Source: an uncultured Oscillospiraceae bacterium (GTDB taxonomy: Bacteria; Bacillota; Clostridia; Oscillospirales; Acutalibacteraceae). Taken from it: 64,000 nucleotides of DNA. The notes beneath the pieces are model-generated. The model searched no databases and was not told the DNA's origin. It saw nothing but the letters and a program-made list of their open reading frames with translations. Both the position numbers and the translations under genes were made by a program. Position 1 is the first letter of the stretch; every line of letters starts with the position of its first letter. The stretch lies in assembly GCA_902492895.1 (NCBI GenBank), contig CABUNG010000009.1:6243-70242 (forward strand), given 5' to 3'. This document shows, piece after piece, positions 1 to 7,622 of this stretch.

Positions 1-649
1 CAAGAAGCGGCAGGAGCAGGGCGACGCTCTTCTCAATCGGATTCGTGTACTTGAGAAAATCCGGGGAGACGAACGCCTCCCGATCCGGGATGCGGCTTTG
101 TAATTCCACCGCCTTCATCAAATCGTCCAGGCCCTTGTTGCTGCGGGCCGCGGTACCGACGACCGGCACGCCGAGATTTTTAGAAAGCTGATCGAAATCG
201 ATGCTAATATGTTTCTTTTTCGCCTCGTCCATCAGGTTGACGCAGACGACCACCCGCCGGGTGATCTCCAGGGTCTGCAGCACCAGATTCAGATTCCGCT
301 CGAGGCAGGTCGCGTCGCAGACCACCACGACAGCGTCGGGTTCCCCAAAACAGATGAAATCCCGTGCGACCTCCTCCTCGGCCGAATGCGCCATGAGGGA
401 ATATGTACCCGGAATATCCACCAATGTGTAGTTGGTATCCTGAAACCGGCAGTCCCCCTGCGCGTTGGTGACGGTTTTGCCCGGCCAATTGCCGGTATGC
501 TGGTTCATACCGGTCAGTTCGTTGAAGACCGTGCTCTTTCCCACGTTCGGATTGCCTGCCAAGGCAATTACCTTGTCACCGGGGGCCTTGTGAATCACAA
601 GGCCCCCGTCCGCCGCGTTTTTTCCCGTTGATTTGGCGGTTAAACCCAT
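1..649 (-). CDS. feoB: Ferrous iron transporter FeoB, N-terminal part (cut by window edge)
   Basis: The first 216 codons of FeoB, the GTPase-coupled Fe(II) permease of the cytoplasmic membrane; the rest lies beyond base 1. The G domain is intact: P-loop GNPNVGKST at residues 32-40, switch region around TGNWPGKT (52-59), DIPGTYS at 78-84 and the guanine-specificity motif NLMD at 138-141. The membrane part is not in the window. ATG at 649 sits 68 bp after feoA and on the same strand, the usual feoAB order. The DtxR-type regulator encoded divergently just beyond feoA is the obvious candidate for iron or manganese control. The G motifs make the family assignment firm. Confidence 0.97.
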   Translation of the reverse strand, partial: MGLTAKSTGKNAADGGLVIHKAPGDKVIALAGNPNVGKSTVFNELTGMNQHTGNWPGKTVTNAQGDCRFQDTNYTLVDIPGTYSLMAHSAEEEVARDFICFGEPDAVVVVCDATCLERNLNLVLQTLEITRRVVVCVNLMDEAKKKHISIDFDQLSKNLGVPVVGTAARSNKGLDDLMKAVELQSRIPDREAFVSPDFLKYTNPIEKSVALLLPLL

Positions 650-717
650 GCGTATCCTCTCCTGTCCGCGATTCATACATTTCGAGCCAATCGCTTTTGA
701 TGTAAAGGGAATTGCCT

Positions 718-972
718 TTAGTTTAAAAATCCATCCACCAGGATCTGGGAGGAGTCCTCGCTGCGCAGCGCGATGACCGCGCCCCGGATCAGGTAGGCCA
801 CCGGATCCCCGGCCGGGCTCTTCTGCAGACAGGATATGCGGGTCCCTTCAATGAGTCCCATGTCGAGCAGGCGGCGGCGCATGCTGCCCGTCGTCAGCAG
901 TTCCCGCACCTTGACGGTCTTGCCTTCGGGGACGATACTCAGCCGTACCGCCTCCGGTTCTCTGCCATTCAT
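718..972 (-). CDS. feoA: Ferrous iron transport protein FeoA
   Basis: An 84-residue SH3-like FeoA protein, a small cytosolic partner thought to modulate FeoB. The family pattern is clear: charged segment, then a helix with RRRLLDMGLIEGT, then a C-terminal strand with AYLIRGAVIALR. The open frame runs upstream to 1074, but ATG at 972 is preceded by AAGGAGATCGATTGT, an ideal ribosome binding site, and gives the normal FeoA length. It is followed by feoB on the same strand. The leader upstream of this start is partly repeated further upstream, before a 31-codon frame (see the repeat entry). Confidence 0.93.
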   Translation of the reverse strand: MNGREPEAVRLSIVPEGKTVKVRELLTTGSMRRRLLDMGLIEGTRISCLQKSPAGDPVAYLIRGAVIALRSEDSSQILVDGFLN

Positions 973-975
973 ACA

Positions 976-1186
976 ATCGATCTCCTTACATAATCTGTAT
1001 CGCAGGTGATGTTGCCACCCGGAAATTCTGTTTCCTGCTACCAACTTATGCAGGTGGACGATCCTCGGACACAAAAAAAGATGGACTCACGGGAACGATC
1101 CAAAATCCCGAAAGGAAATAGACGACGACGGTTTCATTCATAAATCCGCTCCCTTCACATAAGCTGTATCGTAGGCGATGTCCGAA
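976..1186 (-). repeat. Duplicated feoA leader segment (two copies about 168 bp apart)
   Basis: Bases about 978-1014 and 1147-1183 are imperfect direct copies. On the minus strand both contain GATACAG followed by TTATGT, then a purine-rich Shine-Dalgarno and an ATGAATG start; one copy precedes feoA and the other the 31-codon frame at 1141. Each copy also has ACAT and ATGT separated by 17 bases, which could be an operator. Most simply, this is a remnant of an ancestral feoA duplication or two copies of a metal-regulator binding region; the sequence does not decide. Confidence 0.5.
1046..1141 (-). CDS. Possible 31-residue hydrophobic peptide upstream of feoA
   Basis: A short frame with ATG at 1141, preceded by GAAGGGAGCGGATTT, a plausible ribosome binding site, encoding a peptide with a hydrophobic middle (VVVYFLSGFWIVPVSP). 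It ends at TAA 1046-1048, upstream of feoA on the same strand. The leader and start resemble those of feoA, so it may be what is left of a second feoA copy or a regulatory leader peptide. The residues themselves do not resemble FeoA. No function is assigned, and it may not be a real gene. Confidence 0.3.
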   Translation of the reverse strand: MNETVVVYFLSGFWIVPVSPSFFVSEDRPPA

Positions 1187-1194
1187 CCGGTTCG
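1183..1194. promoter_or_regulatory. 12-bp palindrome between feoA side and dtxR gene
   Basis: CGAACCGGTTCG is a perfect palindrome in the divergent intergenic region between the Feo genes and the DtxR-family regulator, about 50 bp before the regulator start. Position and symmetry suit an operator for the neighbouring dimeric regulator, but it does not match a consensus I know for MntR, IdeR or Fur, so the assignment is tentative. Confidence 0.25.
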
Positions 1195-1244
1195 TTCGAT
1201 TTCCTCGGCAGGCGAACCCTGGACACAGGAGGGAGGCGGCTCGT

Positions 1245-1685
1245 TTGAGCGATTCTTTCGGCACGGAATTCCACACGCTCAAAGGCTACCAGATGCACAA
1301 CGGGGGCGAGATCACCGAGTCGATGGAGGATTATCTCGAAATGATCGGCCGCTGCATGGAGGAACACGGATATGTACGGGTCGGAGCCCTGGCCGACAAG
1401 CTCAACGTCCGGCCTTCTTCGGTGTCCAAGATGGTTGGCCGTCTGCGGGAGCTCGGCCTGGTGCAGTTCGAAAAATACGGCCTCATCACCCTGACAAAAA
1501 AAGGGGATGATATCGCCGATTATCTGTTATGGCGGCACGATGTACTCCTCCACTTTTTTCAGCGGCTCAACCACACGGACGGCCAGTTATCCCTGGTGGA
1601 GCAGGTGGAACATTTCATGGATCAGGAGACCGTCCGAAACCTGGAACGCCTGCTCGCGGCGTTTCCAGAAGATTTTCAACCATAA
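1245..1685 (+). CDS. DtxR/MntR-family metal-dependent transcriptional regulator
   Basis: A 146-residue metalloregulator with an N-terminal winged helix and a C-terminal dimerisation and metal-binding part. The residues matching the MntR metal site are present: Asp and Glu in SMEDYLE, His in WRHDVLL, and the ExxEH pattern in LVEQVEHFMD. The Glu rather than Cys in that last motif is MntR-like, yet the gene lies divergent to feoAB, so it may sense iron, manganese or both. Start is TTG at 1245, chosen because GGAGGGAGG lies 8 nt upstream; an ATG at codon 17 is the alternative. No SH3 domain follows. The stop codon is inside the 48-bp terminator palindrome. Confidence 0.9.
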   Translation: MSDSFGTEFHTLKGYQMHNGGEITESMEDYLEMIGRCMEEHGYVRVGALADKLNVRPSSVSKMVGRLRELGLVQFEKYGLITLTKKGDDIADYLLWRHDVLLHFFQRLNHTDGQLSLVEQVEHFMDQETVRNLERLLAAFPEDFQP

Positions 1686-1723
1686 ACCCCCGGCGCCTGC
1701 AGGCGCCGGGGGTTTATGGTTGA
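1676..1723. terminator. Bidirectional terminator, 48-bp perfect palindrome
   Basis: A perfect inverted repeat centred between 1699 and 1700, with a GC-rich core (CCCCCGGCGCCTGCAGG) and A/T-rich flanks. It contains the TAA of the DtxR-type gene and ends 2 bp before the stop of the convergent gene, so it can end transcription from both sides. Confidence 0.85.
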
Positions 1724-1725
1724 GA

Positions 1726-2148
1726 TTATTCGCCGGACTCCGCCTCGTTTCGCAGGCGATGAATCAAATTGGCTAAATTCGGATGGTCGTACGCCTCTTC
1801 CATCGTCTGGAGAATGGCCTGAACCTCGTTCATACGGGTCTGCAAAAACGACGGATTCGCAACGGCAAGATGATAGAACTCCCGAATCCCGTCGCTGTCC
1901 GGGGCCTCGAGGCGCGCCGTCATATCCCGGATCACGCACAGATCGCCGAGCAGATACCGGTAGGCCATGTCGGAGCCCGCTTGCCGATACTCTTCCGCCT
2001 GCTGCCGGGCATCGGCAAGCGAGACTGCCAGAATCTCCTGATATACCCGTTTGGTTTTGACCTCGTGCAGCCGGATCAAAAGCCCGATGCTGCACACCAC
2101 TGAAACCATACAAATTACGGCCAGCACAACAAACCCTTTTCGCTTCAT
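1726..2148 (-). CDS. Small membrane-anchored protein of unknown function
   Basis: A 140-residue protein with Lys/Arg-rich N terminus and one hydrophobic segment at about residues 5-25 (FVVLAVICMVSVVCSIGLLI), then an outward or cytosolic helical part rich in Gln, Glu and Arg that looks coiled-coil-like. ATG at 2148 is preceded by GGAGGGGCGGT; the open frame extends 26 codons further up without a better start. No Cys suitable for a lipobox and no catalytic motif is visible. It is convergent with the DtxR-type gene and appears monocistronic. I do not recognise the family; conserved hypothetical is the honest call. Confidence 0.7.
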   Translation of the reverse strand: MKRKGFVVLAVICMVSVVCSIGLLIRLHEVKTKRVYQEILAVSLADARQQAEEYRQAGSDMAYRYLLGDLCVIRDMTARLEAPDSDGIREFYHLAVANPSFLQTRMNEVQAILQTMEEAYDHPNLANLIHRLRNEAESGE

Positions 2149-2250
2149 ACCGCCCCTCCAAGTATCATAGTTCTGCTCCCTCTTCCCAACATTTTCAGTA
2201 TACGGATCATCCGGAAGCTTTGTCAAGGGCCGTCATGACCATAAGATACC

Positions 2251-2291
2251 AAAAAGCCCCGCATCGCTCGGAAGAGCGATGCGGGGCTTTT
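2251..2291. terminator. Rho-independent terminator
   Basis: Stem AGCCCCGCATCGCTC / GAGCGATGCGGGGCT with a GGAA loop, A-run on the left and T-run on the right, so it works in both directions. It lies right after the M18 aminopeptidase stop on the minus strand. Confidence 0.9.
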
Positions 2292-2304
2292 CATCGGCTG
2301 CAGG

Positions 2305-3711
2305 CTACGCGTTCCGTCCCATCAGGGCGGAGAAGGCGCGGTGCGCCATAAATACATCGAGCTTCGAAACCACTTCATAGGGGGCGTGCATGGACAGGAC
2401 CGGCACGCCGAGATCCACGGTGTCGACATCCAGATTCGCGATATACATCGCCACCGTGCCGCCGCCGCCCATGTCCACTTTACCGAGCTCCCCGATCTGC
2501 CAGGACACGCCGGCACCGTCCATCAGACGGCGGACGAAGCCCATGAACTCCGCCGAAGCGTCGGACGTGCCCGACTTGCCTTTGGATCCCGTATATTTGG
2601 TCAGCACCACGCCCCGGTTGAGGTAGGCGCAGTTGCGGGGCTCCAGGACTTCGGGATAGACCGGATCGAAGCCCGCGTTGACGTCCGCAGACAGACAGAC
2701 CGATTTTGACAGCACATGCCGGGCTTCAGCTCCGAATGCCGCCGCGATATCCGCAATGAAATACCGCAGGTAAGCGGACTGCATGCCGGTGTTTCCCTCC
2801 GAACCGATCTCCTCCTTGTCGGCGAGGATCGTCACGGCCGTGAACGCCGGATTCTGCGCCTCCAGGATGGCGGTGAGGGCGGGATAGGCGCAGACCCGAT
2901 CGTCGTGACCGTAGGCGCCGATCAGGCTGCGGTCGAAGCCCAGGTCCCGCGCCTTGAAGGCCGGTACGGCTTCGAGCTCAGCGGAAAGGAAGTCCGCCTC
3001 GGTCATGCCGTATTTTTCATGAAGGATCCGCAGAATGTTGAGCTTGACGAGCTCGCCTTCGTCGTCATCGCACAAAGGCCGGGAGCCAATGAGGATGTTG
3101 AGGTCCTCGCCCTTGACCACTTCGGTGGCCTTGCGGGTCATCTGCTCGGTCGCGAGGTGGGGCAGCAAGTCGGTTACGCAGAACACGGGATCGTCCGGGT
3201 CCTCGCCGACGCAGACCGGCACGCTGGTTCCGTCTCGGAGTACCACCACTCCATGCAGGGCCAGAGGGATGGCCGTCCACTGGTATTTTTTGATCCCGCC
3301 GTAGTAATGGGTGTCAAAATACGCCAGGTCGTGGTCTTCATACAGCGGATTCGGCTTCAGATCGAGGCGGGGTGAATCGATATGGGCCGCCGCGATGGAT
3401 ACGCCGTCGGTGATCGGACGGGAACCGATCACCGCGAGCAGCAGGGCCTTGTTCCGGTTATTGACGTACACCCGGTCGCCCGCCTTGAGCGGAGCGGTGC
3501 GGTCAAAGGGGACAAACCCCGCCTTCTCCGCCATTTTGATGGCCTCGCACACGGCCTCCCGCTCGGTTTTCGCGGTGTTCATGAAGGTTTTGTAGCCCTC
3601 GCAATAGGCATCCGCGCGGCGGACATCCTCCTCCGACATGGTTTTGGTCGTGAGCTTCGGCTCGTACCCGAGTTCTTTTTTGAGCTGTTTGGCTCTGGAT
3701 TCTTCTGCCAT
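2305..3711 (-). CDS. M18-family aminopeptidase
   Basis: A 468-residue cytosolic zinc aminopeptidase of family M18 (yeast aminopeptidase I / DAPEP type), which removes N-terminal residues from peptides. Metal ligands and catalytic motifs are in place: AAHIDSPR at 108-115, GHDDRVCA at 268-275, DKEEIGSEG at 298-306 and SMHAPYEV near the C terminus. Length matches the family. ATG at 3711 is preceded by AGGAGGAAACAAC. A terminator lies just downstream, and the 190 bp upstream to the transglycosylase gene hold no clear promoter, so it may have its own transcript or be read from the prfA operon. It likely serves general peptide turnover. Confidence 0.95.
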   Translation of the reverse strand: MAEESRAKQLKKELGYEPKLTTKTMSEEDVRRADAYCEGYKTFMNTAKTEREAVCEAIKMAEKAGFVPFDRTAPLKAGDRVYVNNRNKALLLAVIGSRPITDGVSIAAAHIDSPRLDLKPNPLYEDHDLAYFDTHYYGGIKKYQWTAIPLALHGVVVLRDGTSVPVCVGEDPDDPVFCVTDLLPHLATEQMTRKATEVVKGEDLNILIGSRPLCDDDEGELVKLNILRILHEKYGMTEADFLSAELEAVPAFKARDLGFDRSLIGAYGHDDRVCAYPALTAILEAQNPAFTAVTILADKEEIGSEGNTGMQSAYLRYFIADIAAAFGAEARHVLSKSVCLSADVNAGFDPVYPEVLEPRNCAYLNRGVVLTKYTGSKGKSGTSDASAEFMGFVRRLMDGAGVSWQIGELGKVDMGGGGTVAMYIANLDVDTVDLGVPVLSMHAPYEVVSKLDVFMAHRAFSALMGRNA

Positions 3712-3901
3712 GTTGTTTCCTCCTGTTCTTTACGGTACCAGTATACACCTTTTCGGTGATTTCAAACCAATTAACCGCCTTCTTTTCAAAAAGCCGGGGA
3801 TATCGGACGCTCCGCCTCTTCCCCGTCCGCGCTTCGGCCCCAAAGCGACCGGCCGGGAACCCTGCGCCGCCCCGGATCCGGTCGGATACAAAAGCCGCCG
3901 C

Positions 3902-4504
3902 TCATTCGAGTTTGTACAGGGTGCGGTACATCTCCTGAGCCTTGCGCACCCGCTCCACATAGTGGAGAGTCTCCTCATACGGAATATGGTAAAGCGTTTT
4001 GCCGTCCTTGGAATAGTATGGATTCTGCAACCATTCGGACGCCCTTGTAGGGCCAGCGTTATAGGCGGCCAGCATGGTGTCGGTATCCTCAAACTGATCC
4101 AGGAGCAGCCGCATGTAATACACGCCGTAGTGGATGTTGGTTTCCGGATCAAACAGCTTTTCCGGGGGAAGCGGCTCGGGTTCCCCGGCACGCCTTTGCA
4201 GATCTGTGAAAGTGGTATCCTTCATCTGCATGAGCCCCTTGGCGTTCGCCCGGGATACCACCTCTGGCTCAAATTCGCTCTCGGTGCGGATAACTGCGTA
4301 AATCAAGGACGGCGTAAAGCCGTAGGTATCGGCGTACGCCTGCACATATTCGCTGTATTTGATCGGGTAGGCGGCTCGCATGTACTGATGATAGCCATAG
4401 CGCAGCAGAACGGTTATGAGCGCCAACCCCGCCAGCAAAGCGGCCGCCTCGATCAGGTACCGGAGCGCCCTGGGACGCCCGGCCCGGCTTTCTTTATCCT
4501 TCAC
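3902..4504 (-). CDS. Membrane-anchored lytic transglycosylase (SLT domain)
   Basis: A 200-residue protein with one N-terminal membrane helix (about residues 15-36) and an extracytoplasmic Slt70-type transglycosylase domain that cleaves the MurNAc-GlcNAc bond of peptidoglycan. The catalytic Glu is in VIRTESEFEP (Glu75), followed by AKGLMQM and AAYNAGP, all hallmark positions. The start is GTG at 4504, overlapping the end of coaE by 11 bp, with AGGTGG upstream. It is the last gene of the DUF951-prfA-sua5-coaE operon. A coaE-transglycosylase order occurs in other Clostridia, but no functional link is evident. Confidence 0.93.
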   Translation of the reverse strand: MKDKESRAGRPRALRYLIEAAALLAGLALITVLLRYGYHQYMRAAYPIKYSEYVQAYADTYGFTPSLIYAVIRTESEFEPEVVSRANAKGLMQMKDTTFTDLQRRAGEPEPLPPEKLFDPETNIHYGVYYMRLLLDQFEDTDTMLAAYNAGPTRASEWLQNPYYSKDGKTLYHIPYEETLHYVERVRKAQEMYRTLYKLE

Positions 4505-5111
4505 GCCGCCACCTCTCGAGCTTTGCCGCGAGCTCCTCCGCCGCCGTCCGCAGCCGGGCGATACCGCCGTCGTTGCGGATGACAAGGGATGCTCTTGCGG
4601 TATAATAATCATCGGAGGGCTGGGCGCCCATCCGGATTCTGGCCTGATCCTCCGTGATGCCGTCCCGCCGCCGGATACGGCGCAGCCGTTCCTCCGGCGG
4701 GGCGAGCACGGCCACTGTCCGGCCGCAGATCCGGTCCATTCCGCTTTCGAACAGAAGCGGCGCGTCCAGAACCGCGATGCGCGCACCGGCCTGCGCCGCC
4801 TCACGGAACCGTTCCTCCGACAAGGCCATCACGGCCGGATGAACGATGTGGTTTAGTGTATGCGTATTTTCAGGAGATATGAACGCCAGCTCGGCCAGTT
4901 TTTTGCGGTCGAGCGAGCCGTCCGGCAGCAGGATTGCGGGGGAAAACGCCTCGGCCAGAGCCTCCAGGCAGGGGGAACCCGGCTGCTGCACCTCCCGGAC
5001 CAGCGCGTCCGCATCGACAAGCGGAAATCCTTTCTCTGCGAGAACGCGGGCCACCTCGCTCTTTCCCGCTCCGCTCGGCCCGGTCAGGCCGAGGATGAAC
5101 AGATCCTTCAC
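4494..5111 (-). CDS. coaE: Dephospho-CoA kinase
   Basis: CoaE carries out the last step of coenzyme A synthesis, ATP-dependent 3'-phosphorylation of dephospho-CoA. The 205-residue protein has the P-loop GPSGAGKS at about 10-17, the substrate motif VDADALVREV, the conserved HPAV segment and a lid-like RRRDG(I)TEDQA region. Start is GTG at 5111 within the GTGA overlap with the sua5 stop, indicating translational coupling. Its own end overlaps the transglycosylase gene. Length and motifs match the family. Confidence 0.95.
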   Translation of the reverse strand: MKDLFILGLTGPSGAGKSEVARVLAEKGFPLVDADALVREVQQPGSPCLEALAEAFSPAILLPDGSLDRKKLAELAFISPENTHTLNHIVHPAVMALSEERFREAAQAGARIAVLDAPLLFESGMDRICGRTVAVLAPPEERLRRIRRRDGITEDQARIRMGAQPSDDYYTARASLVIRNDGGIARLRTAAEELAAKLERWRREG

Positions 5112-6124
5112 AGCTCGACCACCTCGAATCCCGCGGCCCGCAGAAGCCGGTTATAGACAGCCAGCCCCATCCCATCTTCGCCCGGACAGGCGGCGTAGAC
5201 GAGGGCATAGCCCCGCCGGTCCAGCTCCCGCAGAGCGCCGAACAGGCATCTGGCCTGCGCGGCCGGGTCCATCCGGCCGCCGTAAGATACGCAGGGTACC
5301 CGGAGCGACTCCCGGTCCTCGTCGAAGCAGAGCGCTGCGCTCCCCTCCCCCGCCCGGTCATTGACATACGCCGCATACGCCGCGGGGGATCCCTTGACGA
5401 TGACCACCCGGGCTTTTGGCGCGTAATGCTTGTATTTCATGCCGGGAGAGGCCGCCTCGGCCCCTTCCGCCAGACGGCTCGTAACGGCGGGATCAATCTC
5501 CACAGGCCCTGCCACCCGCTCGAGCATCTCGACCGTCACACCGCCCGGGCGTAAAAGGCGGGGGCGATCCCCCGTCATCAGCACAACGGTGGATTCCACC
5601 CCTACGCTGCATTCCCCGCCGTCCACGACGGCGGCGATCCGTCCCTCGAGATCGGCGAGCACATGCGCTGCCGTGGTCGGGCTCGGGGAGCCGGACCGGT
5701 TGGCCGACGGAGCGGCCAGGGAGCGGCCGGATGCCCGGATGAGGGTACGGGCGACGGGATGGGACGGCATCCGCACCGCGACAGTGGAGAGGCCCGCGCT
5801 CACCTCATCTGGAATGCGGGGCCCTTTCGGAAAAATCATGGTCAGCGGACCCGGCCAATAGGCGTCCGCCAGCTTTATCGCCGTTTCGGGAATTTCGGCC
5901 ACCAGCCGGGGCAGCGTCTCAAGGTCCGCGATATGCACGATGAGCGGGTTGTCCATCGGCCGGCCCTTGGCCGCAAAAATCCGCGCCACGGCCGGCCCGT
6001 TCTCCGCATCGGCCGCCAATCCGTAGACCGTTTCGGTCGGGATCGCCACCAGTTCCCCGTCCCGCAGCAGGGACGCGGCTTGCTCTAAATCGGCAGGGCT
6101 GTCGGTTAAATACAGGGTTTCCAC
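5108..6124 (-). CDS. sua5: L-threonylcarbamoyladenylate synthase (Sua5/YwlC type)
   Basis: This 338-residue enzyme makes threonylcarbamoyl-AMP from threonine, bicarbonate and ATP, the first step of the universal t6A37 modification of ANN-decoding tRNAs. The N-terminal YrdC domain (about 1-210) shows IPTETVYGLAADA, KGRPMDNPL and SANRSGSPSPTTA; the C-terminal SUA5 domain (about 230-338) starts after the linker with SPGMKYKHYAPKA. That two-domain build distinguishes Sua5 from short TsaC. Start is GTG at 6124 with GAGAGGA upstream. Located between prfA and coaE, a common Firmicutes arrangement of translation genes. Confidence 0.95.
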   Translation of the reverse strand: METLYLTDSPADLEQAASLLRDGELVAIPTETVYGLAADAENGPAVARIFAAKGRPMDNPLIVHIADLETLPRLVAEIPETAIKLADAYWPGPLTMIFPKGPRIPDEVSAGLSTVAVRMPSHPVARTLIRASGRSLAAPSANRSGSPSPTTAAHVLADLEGRIAAVVDGGECSVGVESTVVLMTGDRPRLLRPGGVTVEMLERVAGPVEIDPAVTSRLAEGAEAASPGMKYKHYAPKARVVIVKGSPAAYAAYVNDRAGEGSAALCFDEDRESLRVPCVSYGGRMDPAAQARCLFGALRELDRRGYALVYAACPGEDGMGLAVYNRLLRAAGFEVVEL

Positions 6125-6138
6125 ATTACCAGGTCCTC

Positions 6139-7215
6139 TCAGGCGTTGCCGGACTCTTTGAGTTTTTCCGCCCGGTCGGCGGTGATAAGCGCGTCGATCA
6201 GTTCGTCGAGCGCCCCGTCCAGAATGCTGTCGATTTTGTAAAGGGTCAGGCCGATCCGGTGATCCGTCACCCGCCCCTGGGGGAAGTTGTAGGTCCGGAT
6301 GCGTTCGCTGCGGTCGCCGGTTCCCACCTGGGAGCGGCGGTCGGCCGCGATGGCGGAGCGCTGCTCTTCCTGCTTGCTCTCGAGCAGCCGGGCGCGGAGC
6401 ACCCGCATGGCTTTGTCCTTGTTTTTAAACTGACTGCGCTCATCCTGGCATTCCACCACCATACCGGTGGGCAGATGGGTGATCCGGATGGCGGATTCGG
6501 TTTTGTTGATGTGCTGGCCGCCCGCGCCGCTCGAACGGAAGGTGTCGATCTGCAGGTCCTTGGGATCGATATCGACCTCCACCTCTTCGGCTTCGGGAAG
6601 GACCGCAACGGTGACGGTGGAGGTATGGATCCGGCCGCCCGCCTCGGTCTCGGGCACCCGCTGCACCCGATGGACGCCGCTTTCATATTTCAGGCGGCTG
6701 TAAGCGCCGCTGCCGGAAACCAGAAAGCTGATTTCCTTGCAGCCGCCGAGCTCGGTCTCGTTGAGTCCGACCACCTCGGTCCGGTATCCCCGGGCGGCGG
6801 CATACATCGTATACATGCGAAAGAGGCTGCCCGCAAAAAGCGCGGATTCCTCGCCTCCGGCCCCCGCCCGGATCTCCATGATCACGCCCCGCTCGTCGTT
6901 CGGATCCCGGGGCAGCAGCAGGAGCTTCAGCTCCTCGGCGACGGCTTCGCGTCTGTCCCGATTTTCCGCGAGCTCCAGCTCGGCAAGCTGCCGCATCTCG
7001 TCGTCCAGGCCGCTCTCATCGAGCAGATCCCGGGCCTCCCGGATCGCCTGCTCCGTTTTTTTGTAGAGGCGGTAGGAGTCTACAATCGGGGTGAGATTGC
7101 CGCTTTCCTGCAAAAGCTGGCGGTATTCCTCTGGATTTCCGGCCACGCCGGGTTCACACAGGCGGTGGGTGATCTCTTCGAGCCGCCGTTCCACCTGTTC
7201 GAGTTGCTCAAACAT
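6139..7215 (-). CDS. prfA: Peptide chain release factor 1
   Basis: RF1 reads UAA and UAG and triggers peptide release on the ribosome. The 358-residue protein has the GGQ tripeptide in SSGAGGQHINKTES and a PxT-type anticodon loop (PET before EAGGRIHTST), not the SPF of RF2. Length matches RF1. ATG at 7215 follows AAAGGACGACATCC. It is the second gene of the operon beginning with the DUF951 protein. No frameshift signal is present, as expected for RF1. Confidence 0.97.
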   Translation of the reverse strand: MFEQLEQVERRLEEITHRLCEPGVAGNPEEYRQLLQESGNLTPIVDSYRLYKKTEQAIREARDLLDESGLDDEMRQLAELELAENRDRREAVAEELKLLLLPRDPNDERGVIMEIRAGAGGEESALFAGSLFRMYTMYAAARGYRTEVVGLNETELGGCKEISFLVSGSGAYSRLKYESGVHRVQRVPETEAGGRIHTSTVTVAVLPEAEEVEVDIDPKDLQIDTFRSSGAGGQHINKTESAIRITHLPTGMVVECQDERSQFKNKDKAMRVLRARLLESKQEEQRSAIAADRRSQVGTGDRSERIRTYNFPQGRVTDHRIGLTLYKIDSILDGALDELIDALITADRAEKLKESGNA

Positions 7216-7260
7216 GGATGTCGTCCTTTCTTTCCGATTATGGGCAAAATCGGGAAAGGG

Positions 7261-7455
7261 CTATCCGTGCTCTTCCTGGGGATGCTCGATTTTGCGGATA
7301 TGCCGTTCGATTTTCAGCCGGGGCACCAGCATTTCATGTCCGCAGCCCTCACATTTGAGGCGAAAATCCATCCCCACCCGCAGCACTTCAAAACGGCGGC
7401 TGCCACAGGGGTGGGGCTTTTTCATTTCCAATCGATCTCCGACCCGCACATCCAT
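7261..7455 (-). CDS. DUF951 family small protein
   Basis: A 64-residue basic protein that closely follows the DUF951 pattern: MDVRVGD start, MKKPHPCGS, then VLRVGMDFRLKCEGCG and VPRLK. The Cys residues in PHPCG and KCEGCG may bind a metal. These proteins are widespread in Firmicutes and often lie near translation or DNA-maintenance genes; their role is not established. ATG at 7455 has AAAGGAGG upstream. It is the first gene of the prfA operon, with a good vegetative promoter about 65 bp upstream. Confidence 0.9.
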   Translation of the reverse strand: MDVRVGDRLEMKKPHPCGSRRFEVLRVGMDFRLKCEGCGHEMLVPRLKIERHIRKIEHPQEEHG

Positions 7456-7520
7456 CGCGCGCCGCCTCCTTTCTTCTAAAACGAATGACCAGCGTATGGA
7501 TCGCTCACTGGACTGCGCCT

Positions 7521-7550
7521 AGTATAGCATATTTTCCCAATGTCCTGCAA
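7521..7550 (-). promoter_or_regulatory. Sigma-A-type promoter for the DUF951-prfA operon
   Basis: On the minus strand TTGCAG (7545-7550) and TATACT (7521-7526) are separated by 18 bases, pointing to the DUF951 gene. Confidence 0.65.
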
Positions 7551-7592
7551 GGGCTCCTGTTCTGAAATCCGTCCGGCGGACAAAACACGAAG

Positions 7593-7614
7593 CCCCCGTG
7601 CCGCGGCACGGGGG
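7593..7614 (-). terminator. Palindromic terminator after the spoVAF-like gene
   Basis: CCCCCGTGCCG / CGGCACGGGGG is a perfect 22-bp palindrome 8 bp after the stop of the GerA/SpoVAF gene. The T-tract on the minus strand is weak (CTTCGTGTTTTG), so efficiency is uncertain. Confidence 0.65.
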
Positions 7615-7622
7615 ACCTATCG

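Noticed and set aside
1046..1367. Minus-strand frames opposite the DtxR-type gene
   Set aside because: They overlap the well-supported regulator and have no ribosome binding site; only the short frame at 1141 has one and is kept at low confidence.
4416..5376. Long plus-strand frames opposite coaE and sua5
   Set aside because: Codon pattern and lack of any recognisable motif show they mirror the real genes on the minus strand.
6259..7479. 406-codon plus-strand frame opposite prfA
   Set aside because: prfA has full family motifs in its own frame; the opposite frame is a GC-rich shadow.
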